64,000 bases of DNA from CAVXJN01 sp963773585 (GTDB taxonomy: Bacteria; Pseudomonadota; Gammaproteobacteria; JASBUN01), in NCBI GenBank assembly GCA_963773585.1, contig CAVZBR010000004.1:930001-994000 (forward strand). The letters run 5' to 3'. Below the pieces are notes generated by a model, which was not told where the DNA came from, searched no databases, and worked only from the letters and a program-made list of their open reading frames with translations. Shown piece by piece: positions 1-9,100 of this stretch. A program made the translations under genes and the position numbers. How positions within the stretch are numbered: position 1 is the stretch's first letter; every line of letters begins with the position of its first letter.

Positions 1-716
1 CGTAGGATGGGTCAAGCGCGCAGCGCGGACCCATCGAACGATTACCGAGCGCGCCGGACGTCACCGTAGGATGGGTCAAGCGCGCAGCGCGGACCCATCG
101 AACGACCGATGGCATAGAAACACGGGCAGGCACCGCGTCACCCCGGTGAGGCACGACGCAATCCATCGTTGGGTCCGGCCTCCGGCCTTGACCCAATAGG
201 ATGATGCAGGGTACCTACGGCACCCGATGATGCACCGTAGGACGGGTCAAGTTACCGTAGGATGGGTCAAGCGCGCAGCGCGGACCCATCGAACGATTAC
301 CGAGCGCGCCGGACGTCACCGTAGGATGGGTCAAGCGCGCAGCGCGGACCCATCGAACGACCGATGGCATAGAAACACGGGCAGGCACCGCGTCACCCCG
401 CTGAGGCACGACGCAGGCCATCGTTGGGTCCGGCCTCCGGCCTTGACCCAACCTACGGCACCCGATGATGCACCGTAGGACGGGTCAAGTTACCGTAGGA
501 TGGGTCAAGCGCGCAGCGCGGACCCATCGAACGACCGATGGCATAGAAACACGGGCAGGCACCGCGTCACCCCGCTGAGGCAACGACGCAGGCCATCGTT
601 GGGTCCGGCCTCCGGCCTTGACCCAACCTACGGCACCCGATGATGCACCGTAGGACGGGTCAAGTTACCGTAGGATGGGTCAAGCGCGCAGCGCGGACCC
701 ATCGAACGACTTCCCG
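1..716. repeat. Tandem palindromic repeat array, GTAGGATGGGTC type
   Basis: Copies of a nested palindrome start near 2, 66, 257, 321, 495 and 670. The outer stem is GATGGGTC/GACCCATC, the inner stem GCGC-GCA-GCGC. They lie in a larger unit beginning CACCGTAGGACGGGTC near 233, 471 and 646 (period 238 or 175, depending on whether a 64-base subunit is doubled). Each larger unit also holds an inverted variant with a GGCC-TCC-GGCC core and GTTGGGTC/GACCCAAC arms. Open reading frames here are shadows of the repeat. The array may continue left of the window. Confidence 0.92.
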
Positions 717-739
717 ATCATTGTCGAGGAGTAACAAAA

Positions 740-928
740 ATGGAGCAGGGCACGATCGAACCCAATGCCAAGAATCACTATCAGGTGACCCGCAAGGACT
801 TGCCGCTGCATTGTCCCATGTCAGGGATGAGCCTGTGGAACTCGCACCCGAAAGTGTATTTGCCCATCGAAGCCACCGGCACGGCGAAGTGCCCCTATTG
901 CGGTGCCGACTACACGCTCACGGACTGA
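740..928 (+). CDS. Small zinc-finger (zf-CHCC type) protein
   Basis: 62 residues. A Cys near residue 26 (HCPMSG), a His in HPKVYLPI and a CPYCG pair near the C terminus give the Cys-His-Cys-Cys layout of the zf-CHCC family, also found in the NDUFS6 subunit of complex I. Bacterial stand-alone members are small soluble proteins of unclear role that presumably bind one zinc. The ATG has a good ribosome site (GAGGAG) about 8 bases upstream. It lies just after the repeat array and 6 bases before the ELM1-like gene, so the two are probably co-transcribed. Family assignment is by motif only. Confidence 0.8.
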   Translation: MEQGTIEPNAKNHYQVTRKDLPLHCPMSGMSLWNSHPKVYLPIEATGTAKCPYCGADYTLTD

Positions 929-934
929 CGCGGG

Positions 935-1876
935 TTGACACTTGCGAAGCAGCGGCCCGCCACGCCCCGGCGTCGCCTGACCGTGTGGCGGTTCACCGAC
1001 GGCAAGCCCGGCCACGACAATCAAAGCCGCGGCTTGCTTGCGGCGCTGGCAGCGCGCGTGGCCTTGGACTCATACGAGCTCAAGCCTTTAGCGCCGGGCG
1101 CGGCTTTCATAAGCTGGCTGCGCGGGCGCTACCATGAGGGCGGACATTTGCCGACTCCCGACCTGATCGTCGGTGCCGGCCACCGTACCCACTGGTCCAT
1201 GTTGGCCGCGCGTCGGGCGCGGGGCGGTCGGGTCATTGTGCTCATGCGCCCGAGCTTGCCGCTTGCCTGGTTCGACCTGTGTATCATCCCCGCTCACGAC
1301 CGGCCGCCCCAGCGACGCAACGTGATTGCCACCGAGGGCGCGCTCAACCGGATACGCCCCGCCGCGGACAGGGACCCCAGGTCGGGTATGATTCTGATCG
1401 GCGGCCCGTCCCGCCATTACAGCTGGGACCAGACGGGCCTGCTGCAGCAGGTGCGTGGGGTTTTGGAACGGCAGCACCTGAATTGGACCGTCGCAACTTC
1501 GCGTCGGACACCGGCAGCCACGGAGCAAGCACTGGCGTCGCTGGCGGGGAACGGCGTTCGCATGGTGCTTGCGCACCAGACCGATCCGGACTGGTTGCCG
1601 GAACGCTTGCGATCCGCATCGGAAGTCTGGATTACCGCCGACAGCGTATCCATGGTGTACGAAGCACTGACTGCGGGTGCGAACTGCGGCTTGTTGGCGG
1701 TGCCTGCATCGGGACGAGGACGCGTAGCGGCGGGAATGGACGAGTTGGTGACGAAACGCATACTCACGACTTATGAACAATGGCGCCAGGGCGCGCCCAT
1801 GCAGCCGTCGCCGCCATTCAATGAAGCCGAGCGTTGCGCGCGCTGGATCGAGCGGGAATGGTTGCCCACAGTTTGA
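935..1876 (+). CDS. ELM1-family (mitochondrial fission ELM1-like) protein
   Basis: 313 residues from a TTG start six bases after the preceding stop. The N-terminal WRFTDGKPGHDNQSRGL and the later ILIGGPSRHYSWD and TADSVSMVYEAL segments are characteristic of the ELM1/COG3660 family. This family has a GT-B-like fold resembling glycosyltransferases and occurs in bacterial lipopolysaccharide loci; the plant homologue is linked to mitochondrial fission. No enzymatic reaction is established. As the first gene of a run of sugar transferases it probably serves lipopolysaccharide core or surface glycan synthesis. The TTG start is a choice; no convincing ATG lies upstream. Confidence 0.8.
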   Translation: MTLAKQRPATPRRRLTVWRFTDGKPGHDNQSRGLLAALAARVALDSYELKPLAPGAAFISWLRGRYHEGGHLPTPDLIVGAGHRTHWSMLAARRARGGRVIVLMRPSLPLAWFDLCIIPAHDRPPQRRNVIATEGALNRIRPAADRDPRSGMILIGGPSRHYSWDQTGLLQQVRGVLERQHLNWTVATSRRTPAATEQALASLAGNGVRMVLAHQTDPDWLPERLRSASEVWITADSVSMVYEALTAGANCGLLAVPASGRGRVAAGMDELVTKRILTTYEQWRQGAPMQPSPPFNEAERCARWIEREWLPTV

Positions 1877-1937
1877 TCGTGTCAATCTCCATGCCGGCCC
1901 TCAGCTTGCATGCGATTGGCGCTGGGTGTTAGCCGCG

Positions 1938-2887
1938 GTGCGTGTGCTCCTGGTCGCAAAGCCGTGGCGCGGCGGTCTCTCGCACTATATGTATCGCGCG
2001 TTGGATGACGTCTTTCCCGGCGAGGTGCAATGGTTTTCGACCGTGCCCAAAGGGTGCCCGATCTGCTCCAATACCGGGTTGACCGCTCCGCGTGGCGTCA
2101 CCGTTTGGTGGAACGGATCAATCGGGCGTCGTACGATCTCGCATTGTTTATTGGTTCCTTTCCGGAGCTTCGAGATCTTCGCCCTCGGCCAGGGAATGTG
2201 CTGTGGATGAACGATCACCCAGACCGGCAGGTCGCGTACAGCGACGCATTTGCAGCGATCTATATTTCAGACTCCGGTTATAGCGAAGCGATGCGTGCGT
2301 CCGAAGCAGGCGGTCGCTTCGCCGGTGTGCTGCCCTTCGCTCACTCCCTTGCCATTCATAGGCCAACGCCAAGCCGCGATCAGCGCGGCGTATGCTTCAT
2401 CGGCAACCGCGACGTTAATCGAGACGCGCCCGTCTCGCGGTTGCTCGAAAGTGATTTGCGCGTTTGCGTATATGGCAACTACTTCCTCCGGCATCGATTG
2501 TTCTGGCAACACCCGTTGCGGTTCCGGCCCCGTGTGTCGATTGCTAACATGGGTGCCGTGTACGGTAGATTTCAGGTGTCCCTCAACGTGCATGCACAGG
2601 TAATTCGTGGTGGAACGAATATGCGGACCTTCGAATGCGCCGGTTATGGTATCCCGCAAGTAGTCGAATATCGTTTGGGTTTGGAGGCTCTATTCGAACC
2701 TGAGCGCGAGATACTGGTGTTTCGGGATTTGGATGAAATGATGGCCCAAATCAAGCGGCTGATGTTCAATCGAGAATTTGCGAGGCTATTGTCCGAGCGC
2801 GCACGTGCACGTGCGCTGGCCGAGCACACCTATGTGCATCGAGTTGAGACCGTATGCCGCGATTTAGAGTTGAGGGTGGCTCGCTAG
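1938..2887 (+). pseudogene. Glycosyltransferase, frameshifted near 2046
   Basis: A GTG at 1938 opens a frame reading MRVLLVAKPWRGGLSHYMYR, which continues to about 2048. The rest of the protein, to the stop at 2887, is in the -1 frame (RVPDLLQYRVD onward, with NVHAQVIRGGTNMRTFE and GYGIPQVVEY as in glycan transferases). Adding one C to the CCC run at 2046-2048 rejoins both parts as VPQRVPDLL in a protein of about 316 residues. The C-terminal half resembles the glycosyltransferase family 1 / CgeB-like C-terminal region. The sequence gives no strong X-XXY-YYZ slippery site, so a one-base loss (mutation or sequencing error) is more likely than programmed frameshifting. It lies within the envelope glycan run. 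Confidence 0.75.
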
Positions 2888-2999
2888 ATTCGGGCGTTGT
2901 GCTCTCTTAGCACGGCGCGAGGGAATTACAGTGGCAAAAGCTTCGCAGATGTACAGGAAAGCTTGCATTTGATCAAGCCTGCACATGGGAGTCTTCGCG

Positions 3000-4154
3000 A
3001 TGGCTGATTCCAGGTTGGCGATCGTACAGCTTCTGCCCGCTTTGGAGTCTGGCGGTGTGGAGCGCGGAACGCTGGAGATTGCCGCGGAATTGGTGCGTCG
3101 CGGACATCGTTCCATCGTTGTTTCCGCCGGAGGGCGGCTGGTGCCGGAACTTGAACGCGGCGGCAGTGAGCACGTGAATTGGCCGGTAGGCCGTAAATCA
3201 TTACTTACTTTGCGATATGTGCCGCAATTGCGCAGTTGGTTGCGTCGTGAACAAATTGATCTCGTCCACGCGCGGTCGCGGCTGCCGGCATGGATCGCCT
3301 ACGCAGCCTGGCGTAAACTTCCCGCCGCAACCCGGCCACACTTCCTGACTACGGTGCACGGTTATTACAGGGCTGGTCATTATAGTTCGATCATGACCCG
3401 TGGCGAACGCGTCATCGCAGTCTCGAGATCGGTCCGGGATTATATTTGTGCTACATATCCGCACTTGGATCCGGCTCGAATAGTGGTGATTCCCCGTGGC
3501 GTGGATTCGTCCCAATATCCGTGCGGCTACCGACCCAGTGATCGCTGGCTGCAGGGGTGGTCGGCGCAATATCCGACCCTTGCGAACCGTTGGGTACTCA
3601 CTCTGCCGGGACGACTCACGCGGCTGAAGGGTCACGAAGATTTTTTGGCGATCATCGGCGCGTTACGCGCTCGCCACATACCGGTGCACGGATTGATCGT
3701 AGGCGGTTATCATGCGCGCAAACGTAAATATTACCAGGAATTGTGCAAGCGAATAGAGGTACAAGAATTGTCTGAACATGTGACCCTTACGGGAGAGCGA
3801 GCCGACTTGCGCGAAGTTCTGTCCGTCTCAGCGGTGGTATTGTCATTGTCCAGCCAGCCGGAGTCGTTCGGCCGCACTACGCTGGAAGCGCTCAGTATCG
3901 GTCGTCCGGTGCTCGGTTACGCGCATGGCGGGGTCCTCGAACAACTAGATGCGATGTTCCCGGCCGGAGCGGTAACGGTCGGTGACTGGCGCGAAGCAGT
4001 CGAGCGCCTCGCTCTTTGGTACGAGACGCCGCCCGTGGTGGCGGCTGAAAACCCTTATACCTTGCAGCGCATGCTGGATCGCACGCTCGACGTTTACACG
4101 AGTTTGGGATCAACCCGCGACCGTGATGGTGCTAAGGACGAACACATTGCCTGA
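3000..4154 (+). CDS. Glycosyltransferase family 4
   Basis: 384 residues. It opens with LAIVQLLPALESGGVERG, the usual GT4 N-terminal strand plus Gly-rich acceptor loop. A PGRLTRLKGHEDF segment and an E-x7-E motif (ESFGRTTLE, residues 288-296) follow; the latter binds the nucleotide-sugar donor in retaining GT4 enzymes. I chose the ATG at 3000 because GGGAG lies 9 bases before it; an in-frame ATG at 2985 would add five residues. The enzyme is presumably cytoplasmic or membrane-associated and adds a sugar to lipopolysaccharide core. The next gene overlaps its stop, indicating coupled translation. Donor and acceptor are unknown. Confidence 0.88.
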   Translation: MADSRLAIVQLLPALESGGVERGTLEIAAELVRRGHRSIVVSAGGRLVPELERGGSEHVNWPVGRKSLLTLRYVPQLRSWLRREQIDLVHARSRLPAWIAYAAWRKLPAATRPHFLTTVHGYYRAGHYSSIMTRGERVIAVSRSVRDYICATYPHLDPARIVVIPRGVDSSQYPCGYRPSDRWLQGWSAQYPTLANRWVLTLPGRLTRLKGHEDFLAIIGALRARHIPVHGLIVGGYHARKRKYYQELCKRIEVQELSEHVTLTGERADLREVLSVSAVVLSLSSQPESFGRTTLEALSIGRPVLGYAHGGVLEQLDAMFPAGAVTVGDWREAVERLALWYETPPVVAAENPYTLQRMLDRTLDVYTSLGSTRDRDGAKDEHIA

Positions 4155-5433
4155 GTCTCAAACGGCACGCCTCCAGGTTGCAGTATGGGCGAAGGAGAAC
4201 TGGAAATGGCTGCTCATCTTTTTGTGTCTGCCATTATTCGCACACAAAACTGCGTTCAATGCGCCGGTGGCAGTCATGATGATTGCCGGTTTGCTGACGG
4301 TGCTGCGGTCCCCGCGTGCGGTGCTTTCCGAACCGGCCGTACAGTTCATGACTGCAGTCTTCTTGTCTTTCGAGATGCCGATATTGGTGTCGCTACCCGA
4401 TGCGGTACAACTCGACCGGGCGCTGGGGACGGCGTTGGTCGACGTGCGCTTTTGGTTCATGGGCGTGTTCGTGATCGGGACGCTGTGTCGGCGCGACGCA
4501 CGCCGAAAACTGTACATGGCAAGCGCGATTATGGTCAGCATTTGGTGCATCGACGCAATGATCCAATATGCATTTGGGCGCGATTTGTTGGGGTTCTCGA
4601 CATTCGAAGGCCGCGTGACCGGCATGTTCTATCTCAATCTGACGCTGGGTGCCGTGACCGCGACCATGTCACCACTGGTACTTGAACTCATTCGCCGCTA
4701 TGGGTCGGCGCATAAATGGCTTTGGCTGTTGTTGCCGGCGCTGGTCGCGGCGGTTCTATTGCAGGGAAGCCGAACCGGTTGGATGATGCTTGCTGTGTCG
4801 CTGGTGGTTTACAGCGTATATCTCGTGCGCACCCTGGCGGTGCGTCGCTCGTTGGTTGTGGCGGTGGTTGCCGCAGCGTTGCTGGGTATCGGGCTTGCTG
4901 CCATGCACGGCAATTTCCGCAACCGAGTCGATCAGACGCTCGGTCTGTTCGGCAATGCGCAGTCCATGGACGAAGCGACTTCCTACCGCCTTTCGATCTG
5001 GCGCGCAGGACTCGTAGTGTTTGAAGAAAATTGGCTGAACGGCATCGGCCCCCGTGGATTCCGTTACATCTATGATGATTACGCGAGCAAACAAAATTAC
5101 TTCGTGAAACTCGGGCAGGCGCCGACCCACCCGCACTCCATGTTGCTGGAGATTGCGATCGAAACCGGCGTCGTCGGCTTGGCGGGGTATGTATTGATGT
5201 GGATCCTGATGATCAAGCGCTGGCGGCAACAAGGTGTTATCGCCAAGGCCGAGGCATTGCCTTGGCTCGTTGCGGCACTGGTGGCGTGGTTCCCGTTGAA
5301 TGTCCATATGGCGCTCTATGCGAGTTATTGGTCGACTATTGCGTGGTGGCTGCTGCTGGTCGCCATCGCCATGCTGATGGCCGAGCGTCGGATTTCCGGT
5401 TCACGGGCCATACTCTCAGAGGCGGCTCCGTGA
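4147..5433 (+). CDS. O-antigen ligase / Wzy-family membrane protein
   Basis: 428 residues with about ten to twelve hydrophobic segments. A long periplasmic-type loop carries GIGPRGFRYIYDDY and PTHPHSMLLEIAIETGVVGL, the H-x3-E-type signature of the O-antigen ligase/polymerase family (PF04932). Such proteins act in the inner membrane, either joining O-antigen to lipid A-core (WaaL) or polymerising O-units (Wzy); the sequence alone does not separate the two. The TTG at 4147 is chosen because TAAGGA lies 8 bases before it; it overlaps the previous stop by eight bases. An ATG at 4126 is an alternative. Downstream translation is coupled by a GTGA overlap. Confidence 0.87.
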   Translation: MPESQTARLQVAVWAKENWKWLLIFLCLPLFAHKTAFNAPVAVMMIAGLLTVLRSPRAVLSEPAVQFMTAVFLSFEMPILVSLPDAVQLDRALGTALVDVRFWFMGVFVIGTLCRRDARRKLYMASAIMVSIWCIDAMIQYAFGRDLLGFSTFEGRVTGMFYLNLTLGAVTATMSPLVLELIRRYGSAHKWLWLLLPALVAAVLLQGSRTGWMMLAVSLVVYSVYLVRTLAVRRSLVVAVVAAALLGIGLAAMHGNFRNRVDQTLGLFGNAQSMDEATSYRLSIWRAGLVVFEENWLNGIGPRGFRYIYDDYASKQNYFVKLGQAPTHPHSMLLEIAIETGVVGLAGYVLMWILMIKRWRQQGVIAKAEALPWLVAALVAWFPLNVHMALYASYWSTIAWWLLLVAIAMLMAERRISGSRAILSEAAP

Positions 5434-6509
5434 CCTCGTCGAACGAATCGCAAGGAACCACTGAGGCGCGCCGGGAAGCGACGCTCGTGATTCAGCCGCT
5501 GCCCGGCATTGGCGATATGGTGTGGCATCTACCGCACTTGCATGCGTTGGCCCAGGATAGCCGCGACGGACAGGTCAGTGTGCTAACGAAGCCGCGTTCG
5601 CGCGCGGACCTTTTGTTGCGCGCCGATCCGGCGATCGATCAAGTGTTATGGCTGGAGCGCAACCCGGGCAAACACGACGGCCTGCTTGGCTTCCTGCGGC
5701 TGGTGAAGCTGCTTCGCAGCGGCAACTATGAACGGGTGTGGATCCTGCATGACAGCAGCCGGTATCACTGGGCGGCCCTGGTGGCGGGAATTCCGCAGCG
5801 ATTCGGTTACGGTAAAGGACTGCAGCGTTTTCTGCAGAACAGTGGCATCCGCCTGCCGAAGAACGCGCCGCGGCATCCGATCGAAAAAGCGGACTTGTTG
5901 ATCGAGCTGCATGCGCTGCCGCGCACCGAGTCCGAGCCGCGACTGTACGCCGACCCGCAGTTCGCGGCCGCGATCGGTCAGCGCTTCGCCCATGTGCCCA
6001 AGCCTTGGGTGGCGCTCGGAATCGGCAGCAGCGAGCCGATCAAGCAATGGGGGCAGGAGCGTTTTTCAGCGCTGGCGCGGGAGATCCGTCAGACGCACGG
6101 TGTGTCGATCGTAATCGTCGGCGGTGCGGCGGAGAGTGTGATGAGCGAATGGATCGTGGAACAGGCCGGCAGTACCGCCAACCGGGTGTACAGCGGAACC
6201 GGTTTGCCGATCGACGAAACCGCAGCGCTGTTATCCATGTGCGCGCTGTATGTGGGGAACGACACGGGTTTCCTGAACATTGCTGCTGCAACGGGCGTGC
6301 ACGCCTTCGGTTTATTCGGAGGTTCGCCACCGCTGCGCCATTCCGAGCACATCCACGTAGTGCTCGCCGACCATGGCCGGGAATCGGATTACGGCAGCCG
6401 CGATATGGCGGAAATCTCGGTCGGCAATGTGATGACGCAGATCGAACCGTTTCTGGCAGCGCAATCCGTTCAACGGATGTCGCCGGGCAGTTCTCCGGGT
6501 GCGCCATAG
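5430..6509 (+). CDS. Glycosyltransferase family 9 (heptosyltransferase-like)
   Basis: 359 residues from a GTG that overlaps the preceding TGA. The N terminus, LVIQPLPGIGDMVWHLP, is the GT9 phosphate-loop strand (compare IRxGxxGDxL of ADP-heptose transferases). The C-terminal half carries LYVGNDTGFLNIAAATG around residues 272-288, the conserved donor-binding segment with the key Asp. GT9 enzymes add heptose (or related sugars) to the inner core from ADP-heptose at the cytoplasmic face. With hldE also in the window, a heptosyltransferase role fits. Its 3' end overlaps the convergent DUF6165 gene by 40 bases. Confidence 0.87.
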   Translation: MTSSNESQGTTEARREATLVIQPLPGIGDMVWHLPHLHALAQDSRDGQVSVLTKPRSRADLLLRADPAIDQVLWLERNPGKHDGLLGFLRLVKLLRSGNYERVWILHDSSRYHWAALVAGIPQRFGYGKGLQRFLQNSGIRLPKNAPRHPIEKADLLIELHALPRTESEPRLYADPQFAAAIGQRFAHVPKPWVALGIGSSEPIKQWGQERFSALAREIRQTHGVSIVIVGGAAESVMSEWIVEQAGSTANRVYSGTGLPIDETAALLSMCALYVGNDTGFLNIAAATGVHAFGLFGGSPPLRHSEHIHVVLADHGRESDYGSRDMAEISVGNVMTQIEPFLAAQSVQRMSPGSSPGAP

Positions 6510-6889
6510 TCGGCATAGGATTTTTCCTCCACCAATTCCGAACCCAGAGCCTGACTCAGACGGCGCTTGCTGGCTGCGCGACGATCGTTGAGTATATAAA
6601 CGGCTCGGGCGAGATCGATGAAATCCTGGTCGAATGTTTTCGCCGCTTCCTTGAGCCGGATGCGGTCCTCGATATCCCATAGCTGTTCGTTTACCGAGCG
6701 CAACTGCTGGAACTCATCCTCGATGTCAGCTTCCGCAAAGGTGGAATTGGCCCATACGCGCCGCAGCAGCGCCAACTCGTTGCGCACATTCTTGAGCTTT
6801 TCCTGGTCGGTGATGCGTTCGGATTTGATTTCCAGGATGCTGACCTTATCCAGAAATTCGCCGACCGATATGGGTGTATCCAGGTGCAT
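6470..6889 (-). CDS. DUF6165 family protein
   Basis: 139 residues if started at MHLDTPISVGEFLDKVSILE. The motif SVGEFLDKVSILEIKSERI followed by KLKNVRNELALL is typical of DUF6165, a small helical family seen in lipopolysaccharide and surface-polysaccharide loci without a known reaction. A longer reading to 7015 is possible but would run into the divergent GT4 start. It is the only minus-strand gene in this part of the cluster, and its last 40 bases overlap the end of the GT9 gene tail to tail. Expression from its own promoter in the 124-base gap to 7014 is inferred. Confidence 0.78.
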   Translation of the reverse strand: MHLDTPISVGEFLDKVSILEIKSERITDQEKLKNVRNELALLRRVWANSTFAEADIEDEFQQLRSVNEQLWDIEDRIRLKEAAKTFDQDFIDLARAVYILNDRRAASKRRLSQALGSELVEEKSYADYGAPGELPGDIR

Positions 6890-7013
6890 GATGCGATCTA
6901 GTTGCCGTGCGATCAATGTTGCGGCAATTGTCTTATAATCCGAGCCATTCATCCAATCGGCGATTTCCAGTTGCACTATCCTGCGCGCGTCCATCGGCCA
7001 TGACCCGGGCCCC

Positions 7014-8012
7014 ATGAAAATCTGTCAGTTTGTCGCCAGCTCCGGTACCGGTGGTCTGGAACGGCACGTCGTGGACCTGTGCAACGCCTTGTCCGAGCGC
7101 CACGAAGTGACGTTGATTGGCGCCGAGTCGTTCCGCAGCCAGTTGCACCGGCGCGTCGCCTTCGCGGCATTCCCGGCCCGCGGGTGGCGGCGCTCGCCGC
7201 GGCACCTGTGGCGCTTGTACCGGCTGTTGAGGCGAGCGCAGCCGGACGTAATCCACGCCCAGGCCAGTAAGGCGGCCGCCATGGTGCGCTTTCTGAAGCC
7301 CTTCTTGAGCGCGCGAACGGTGGCTACAATTCACAATCGCAAACGCAGTAACCGCGCCTTTGACGGTTATGACTGGGTGATCGGTGTCAGCGGCGATGTT
7401 GCCGGGCAAATATCGAGCACGCGCAAGTCGGTTATTTTCAATGGTATCAATCCCCCGTTGTCGGCACCCCCGGCGCGCGCGGCGGGCCAACCGACGGCCC
7501 TCGCCGTCGGTCGTCTGGTGCCGGCCAAGGGCTTCGATATACTGCTCGATGCTTGGCGACTTGTGGATGCGCCGCTCGCCATCGCCGGCGACGGCCCGGA
7601 ATGGCAGAACCTGCAAGCACGGATCCAGGAATACGGTCTAAGCGATCGCGTTACGATGCTGGGGTTTCGCGACGATGTTGCAGATCTGCTTCGCAGCGCG
7701 CACCTGGTGGTGATTGCTTCTAGGCGTGAAGGCTTTCCCTACGTGCTGGTCGAAGCGCTGCACGCCCAAGCAGTGGTGCTGTCGACGCCGGTGCCGGGTG
7801 CGGTGGACGTGCTGCCGGGCGAGGCCATATTGACCGATCCGTCGCCGCAAGCGATCGCCGCACGTATCAACGAAGCGCTTGCGGACCTGCCGAGACTGCG
7901 GGACCGCTTCAAACCCGTGTGGGAATTTGCACAACGGGAGCTGACGGTCTCGGCGATGGCCGCCAACACCGAAGCAGTATATGCGCAGCTGTGCCAGGCG
8001 CCGCGCAACTGA
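7014..8012 (+). CDS. Glycosyltransferase family 4
   Basis: 332 residues starting ATGAAAATCTGTCAG. MKICQFVASSGTGGLERHV is the GT4 N terminus with the GG-E acceptor loop. ALAVGRLVPAKGFDILLDA and AIAGDGPEW are the second Rossmann half, and EGFPYVLVE (Glu239 and Glu247) is the E-x7-E donor motif. Likely a retaining transferase for lipopolysaccharide core. Length is on the short side for GT4 but complete. The gene is divergent from the DUF6165 gene and followed after 36 bases by the GT2 gene, probably in one operon. Confidence 0.87.
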   Translation: MKICQFVASSGTGGLERHVVDLCNALSERHEVTLIGAESFRSQLHRRVAFAAFPARGWRRSPRHLWRLYRLLRRAQPDVIHAQASKAAAMVRFLKPFLSARTVATIHNRKRSNRAFDGYDWVIGVSGDVAGQISSTRKSVIFNGINPPLSAPPARAAGQPTALAVGRLVPAKGFDILLDAWRLVDAPLAIAGDGPEWQNLQARIQEYGLSDRVTMLGFRDDVADLLRSAHLVVIASRREGFPYVLVEALHAQAVVLSTPVPGAVDVLPGEAILTDPSPQAIAARINEALADLPRLRDRFKPVWEFAQRELTVSAMAANTEAVYAQLCQAPRN

Positions 8013-8048
8013 AACGGTTGTTGTCAAACTCCAAAACCCGGAGTCAGT

Positions 8049-8882
8049 ATGACGAAGCTCTCGACCTTCATTACCACTTACAACAACGAACTCACGCTCG
8101 CATCGTGTCTCGACAGCGTCAAATGGGCGGACGAAGTCGTAGTCCTGGATTCCTACAGCAATGATCGTACGGTGCAGATTGCCGAGCAATACGGATGCCG
8201 GGTCGTGCAACACGAATTTCTCGGTTACGGTCCTCAGAAGCAATTGGCACTCGAGCACACGCAATACGACTGGGTCTTGTTGTTGGACGCGGACGAACAG
8301 CTATCACCGGCGCTGCAGCTGGAGATCCAGTCCCTTATGGCGCGAGGGCCAGATGCGAATGGCTACGAGCTGCCGCGGCAAGAGCAAATGTTTTGGCGCA
8401 TGTGCAGCCCGAAAGCCCGGTTGAACGGCTTTCTGCGCATGTTCGACAAGCGCAAGGGGCATGTATCGGACATGCCCATTCATGCTGCGCCAAAAGTCAA
8501 AGGCAGGATCGGCAGGCTGCAACACCCGTTCTATCATTTCGGCGAACGTGACATCCACACCAAAGTCGAAAAGATCAACATGTATTCCACCGGCTTGGTA
8601 GCGGACAAAGTCCGCAAGGGTAAGCGCGCCATGCCCTGGTTGATGTTGATCCTTTATCCGCCGATCGCATTTCTGCGCCTGTACCTGTTCAAGCGCAATT
8701 TCATCAATGGTTGGGCGGGGTTCATCACTTCCGTGGTCGGAGCGTTCTACGTGTTCCTGAAATACGCCAAGCTTTACGAGCACGAGCAATTCCAACGCTA
8801 CGGCAATCGGCTCCTGCCACCCGGTGCTCCGCCGGTACACCATGACGAACCCCGGCGCCAAGATATTGGAACACCCCCGTAA
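8049..8882 (+). CDS. Glycosyltransferase family 2, WaaE/KdtX-like
   Basis: 277 residues. LSTFITTYNNE is the GT2 nucleotide-binding start; WADEVVVLDSYSNDRT and LLLDADEQ (Asp80-Ala-Asp82, the DxD metal motif) follow. The C-terminal third has a hydrophobic pair of helices (about 195-245) as in the lipopolysaccharide core beta-1,4-glucosyltransferase WaaE/KdtX group. It probably adds a hexose to inner-core heptose at the cytoplasmic side of the inner membrane. A GGAGT ribosome site precedes the ATG. The stop is followed within about ten bases by a palindromic repeat array, which ends this transcription unit. Confidence 0.85.
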   Translation: MTKLSTFITTYNNELTLASCLDSVKWADEVVVLDSYSNDRTVQIAEQYGCRVVQHEFLGYGPQKQLALEHTQYDWVLLLDADEQLSPALQLEIQSLMARGPDANGYELPRQEQMFWRMCSPKARLNGFLRMFDKRKGHVSDMPIHAAPKVKGRIGRLQHPFYHFGERDIHTKVEKINMYSTGLVADKVRKGKRAMPWLMLILYPPIAFLRLYLFKRNFINGWAGFITSVVGAFYVFLKYAKLYEHEQFQRYGNRLLPPGAPPVHHDEPRRQDIGTPP

Positions 8883-8893
8883 TCGATGGGGCG

Positions 8894-9100
8894 CGTAGGT
8901 TGGGTCAAGCGCAATGCGTTTATGCCCCCCGGGTGCGGCCCGAACGCCACGCATTGGATCACCCCCGCAATCAAGCCCAAACCCGTAGGTTGGGTCAAGC
9001 GCAAAGCGTTTGTGCCCCCCGGGTGCGGACCCAACATCCAACGCATCGGATCACCCCCGCAATCGACGCCAAACCCGTAGGTAAGCTCAAGCGCGAAACG
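8894..9100. repeat. Palindromic repeat array, three units
   Basis: Units beginning CGTAGGTTGGGTCAAGCGC start at 8894, 8984 and 9076 (period 90-92). The arms GTTGGGTC and GACCCAAC enclose an enlarged GC-rich head containing CCCCCCGGG. The third unit is decayed (GTAAGCTCAAGCGCG). The array separates the plus-strand GT2 gene from the end of the minus-strand GT9 gene, whose last codons run into it. Same family as the arrays at 1, 16089 and 20116. Confidence 0.88.

Noticed and set aside
227..1137. Small plus-strand frames reading MMHRRTGQVTVGWVKRAAR
   Set aside because: They are translations of the palindromic repeat array; the second one continues as a shadow of the zinc-finger and ELM1 genes.
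2040..2060. Programmed -1 frameshift in the glycosyltransferase gene (CCCAAAGGG)
   Set aside because: The run is not in the X-XXY-YYZ register, no stem-loop stands out, and the family is not known to use frameshifting; one missing C explains it.
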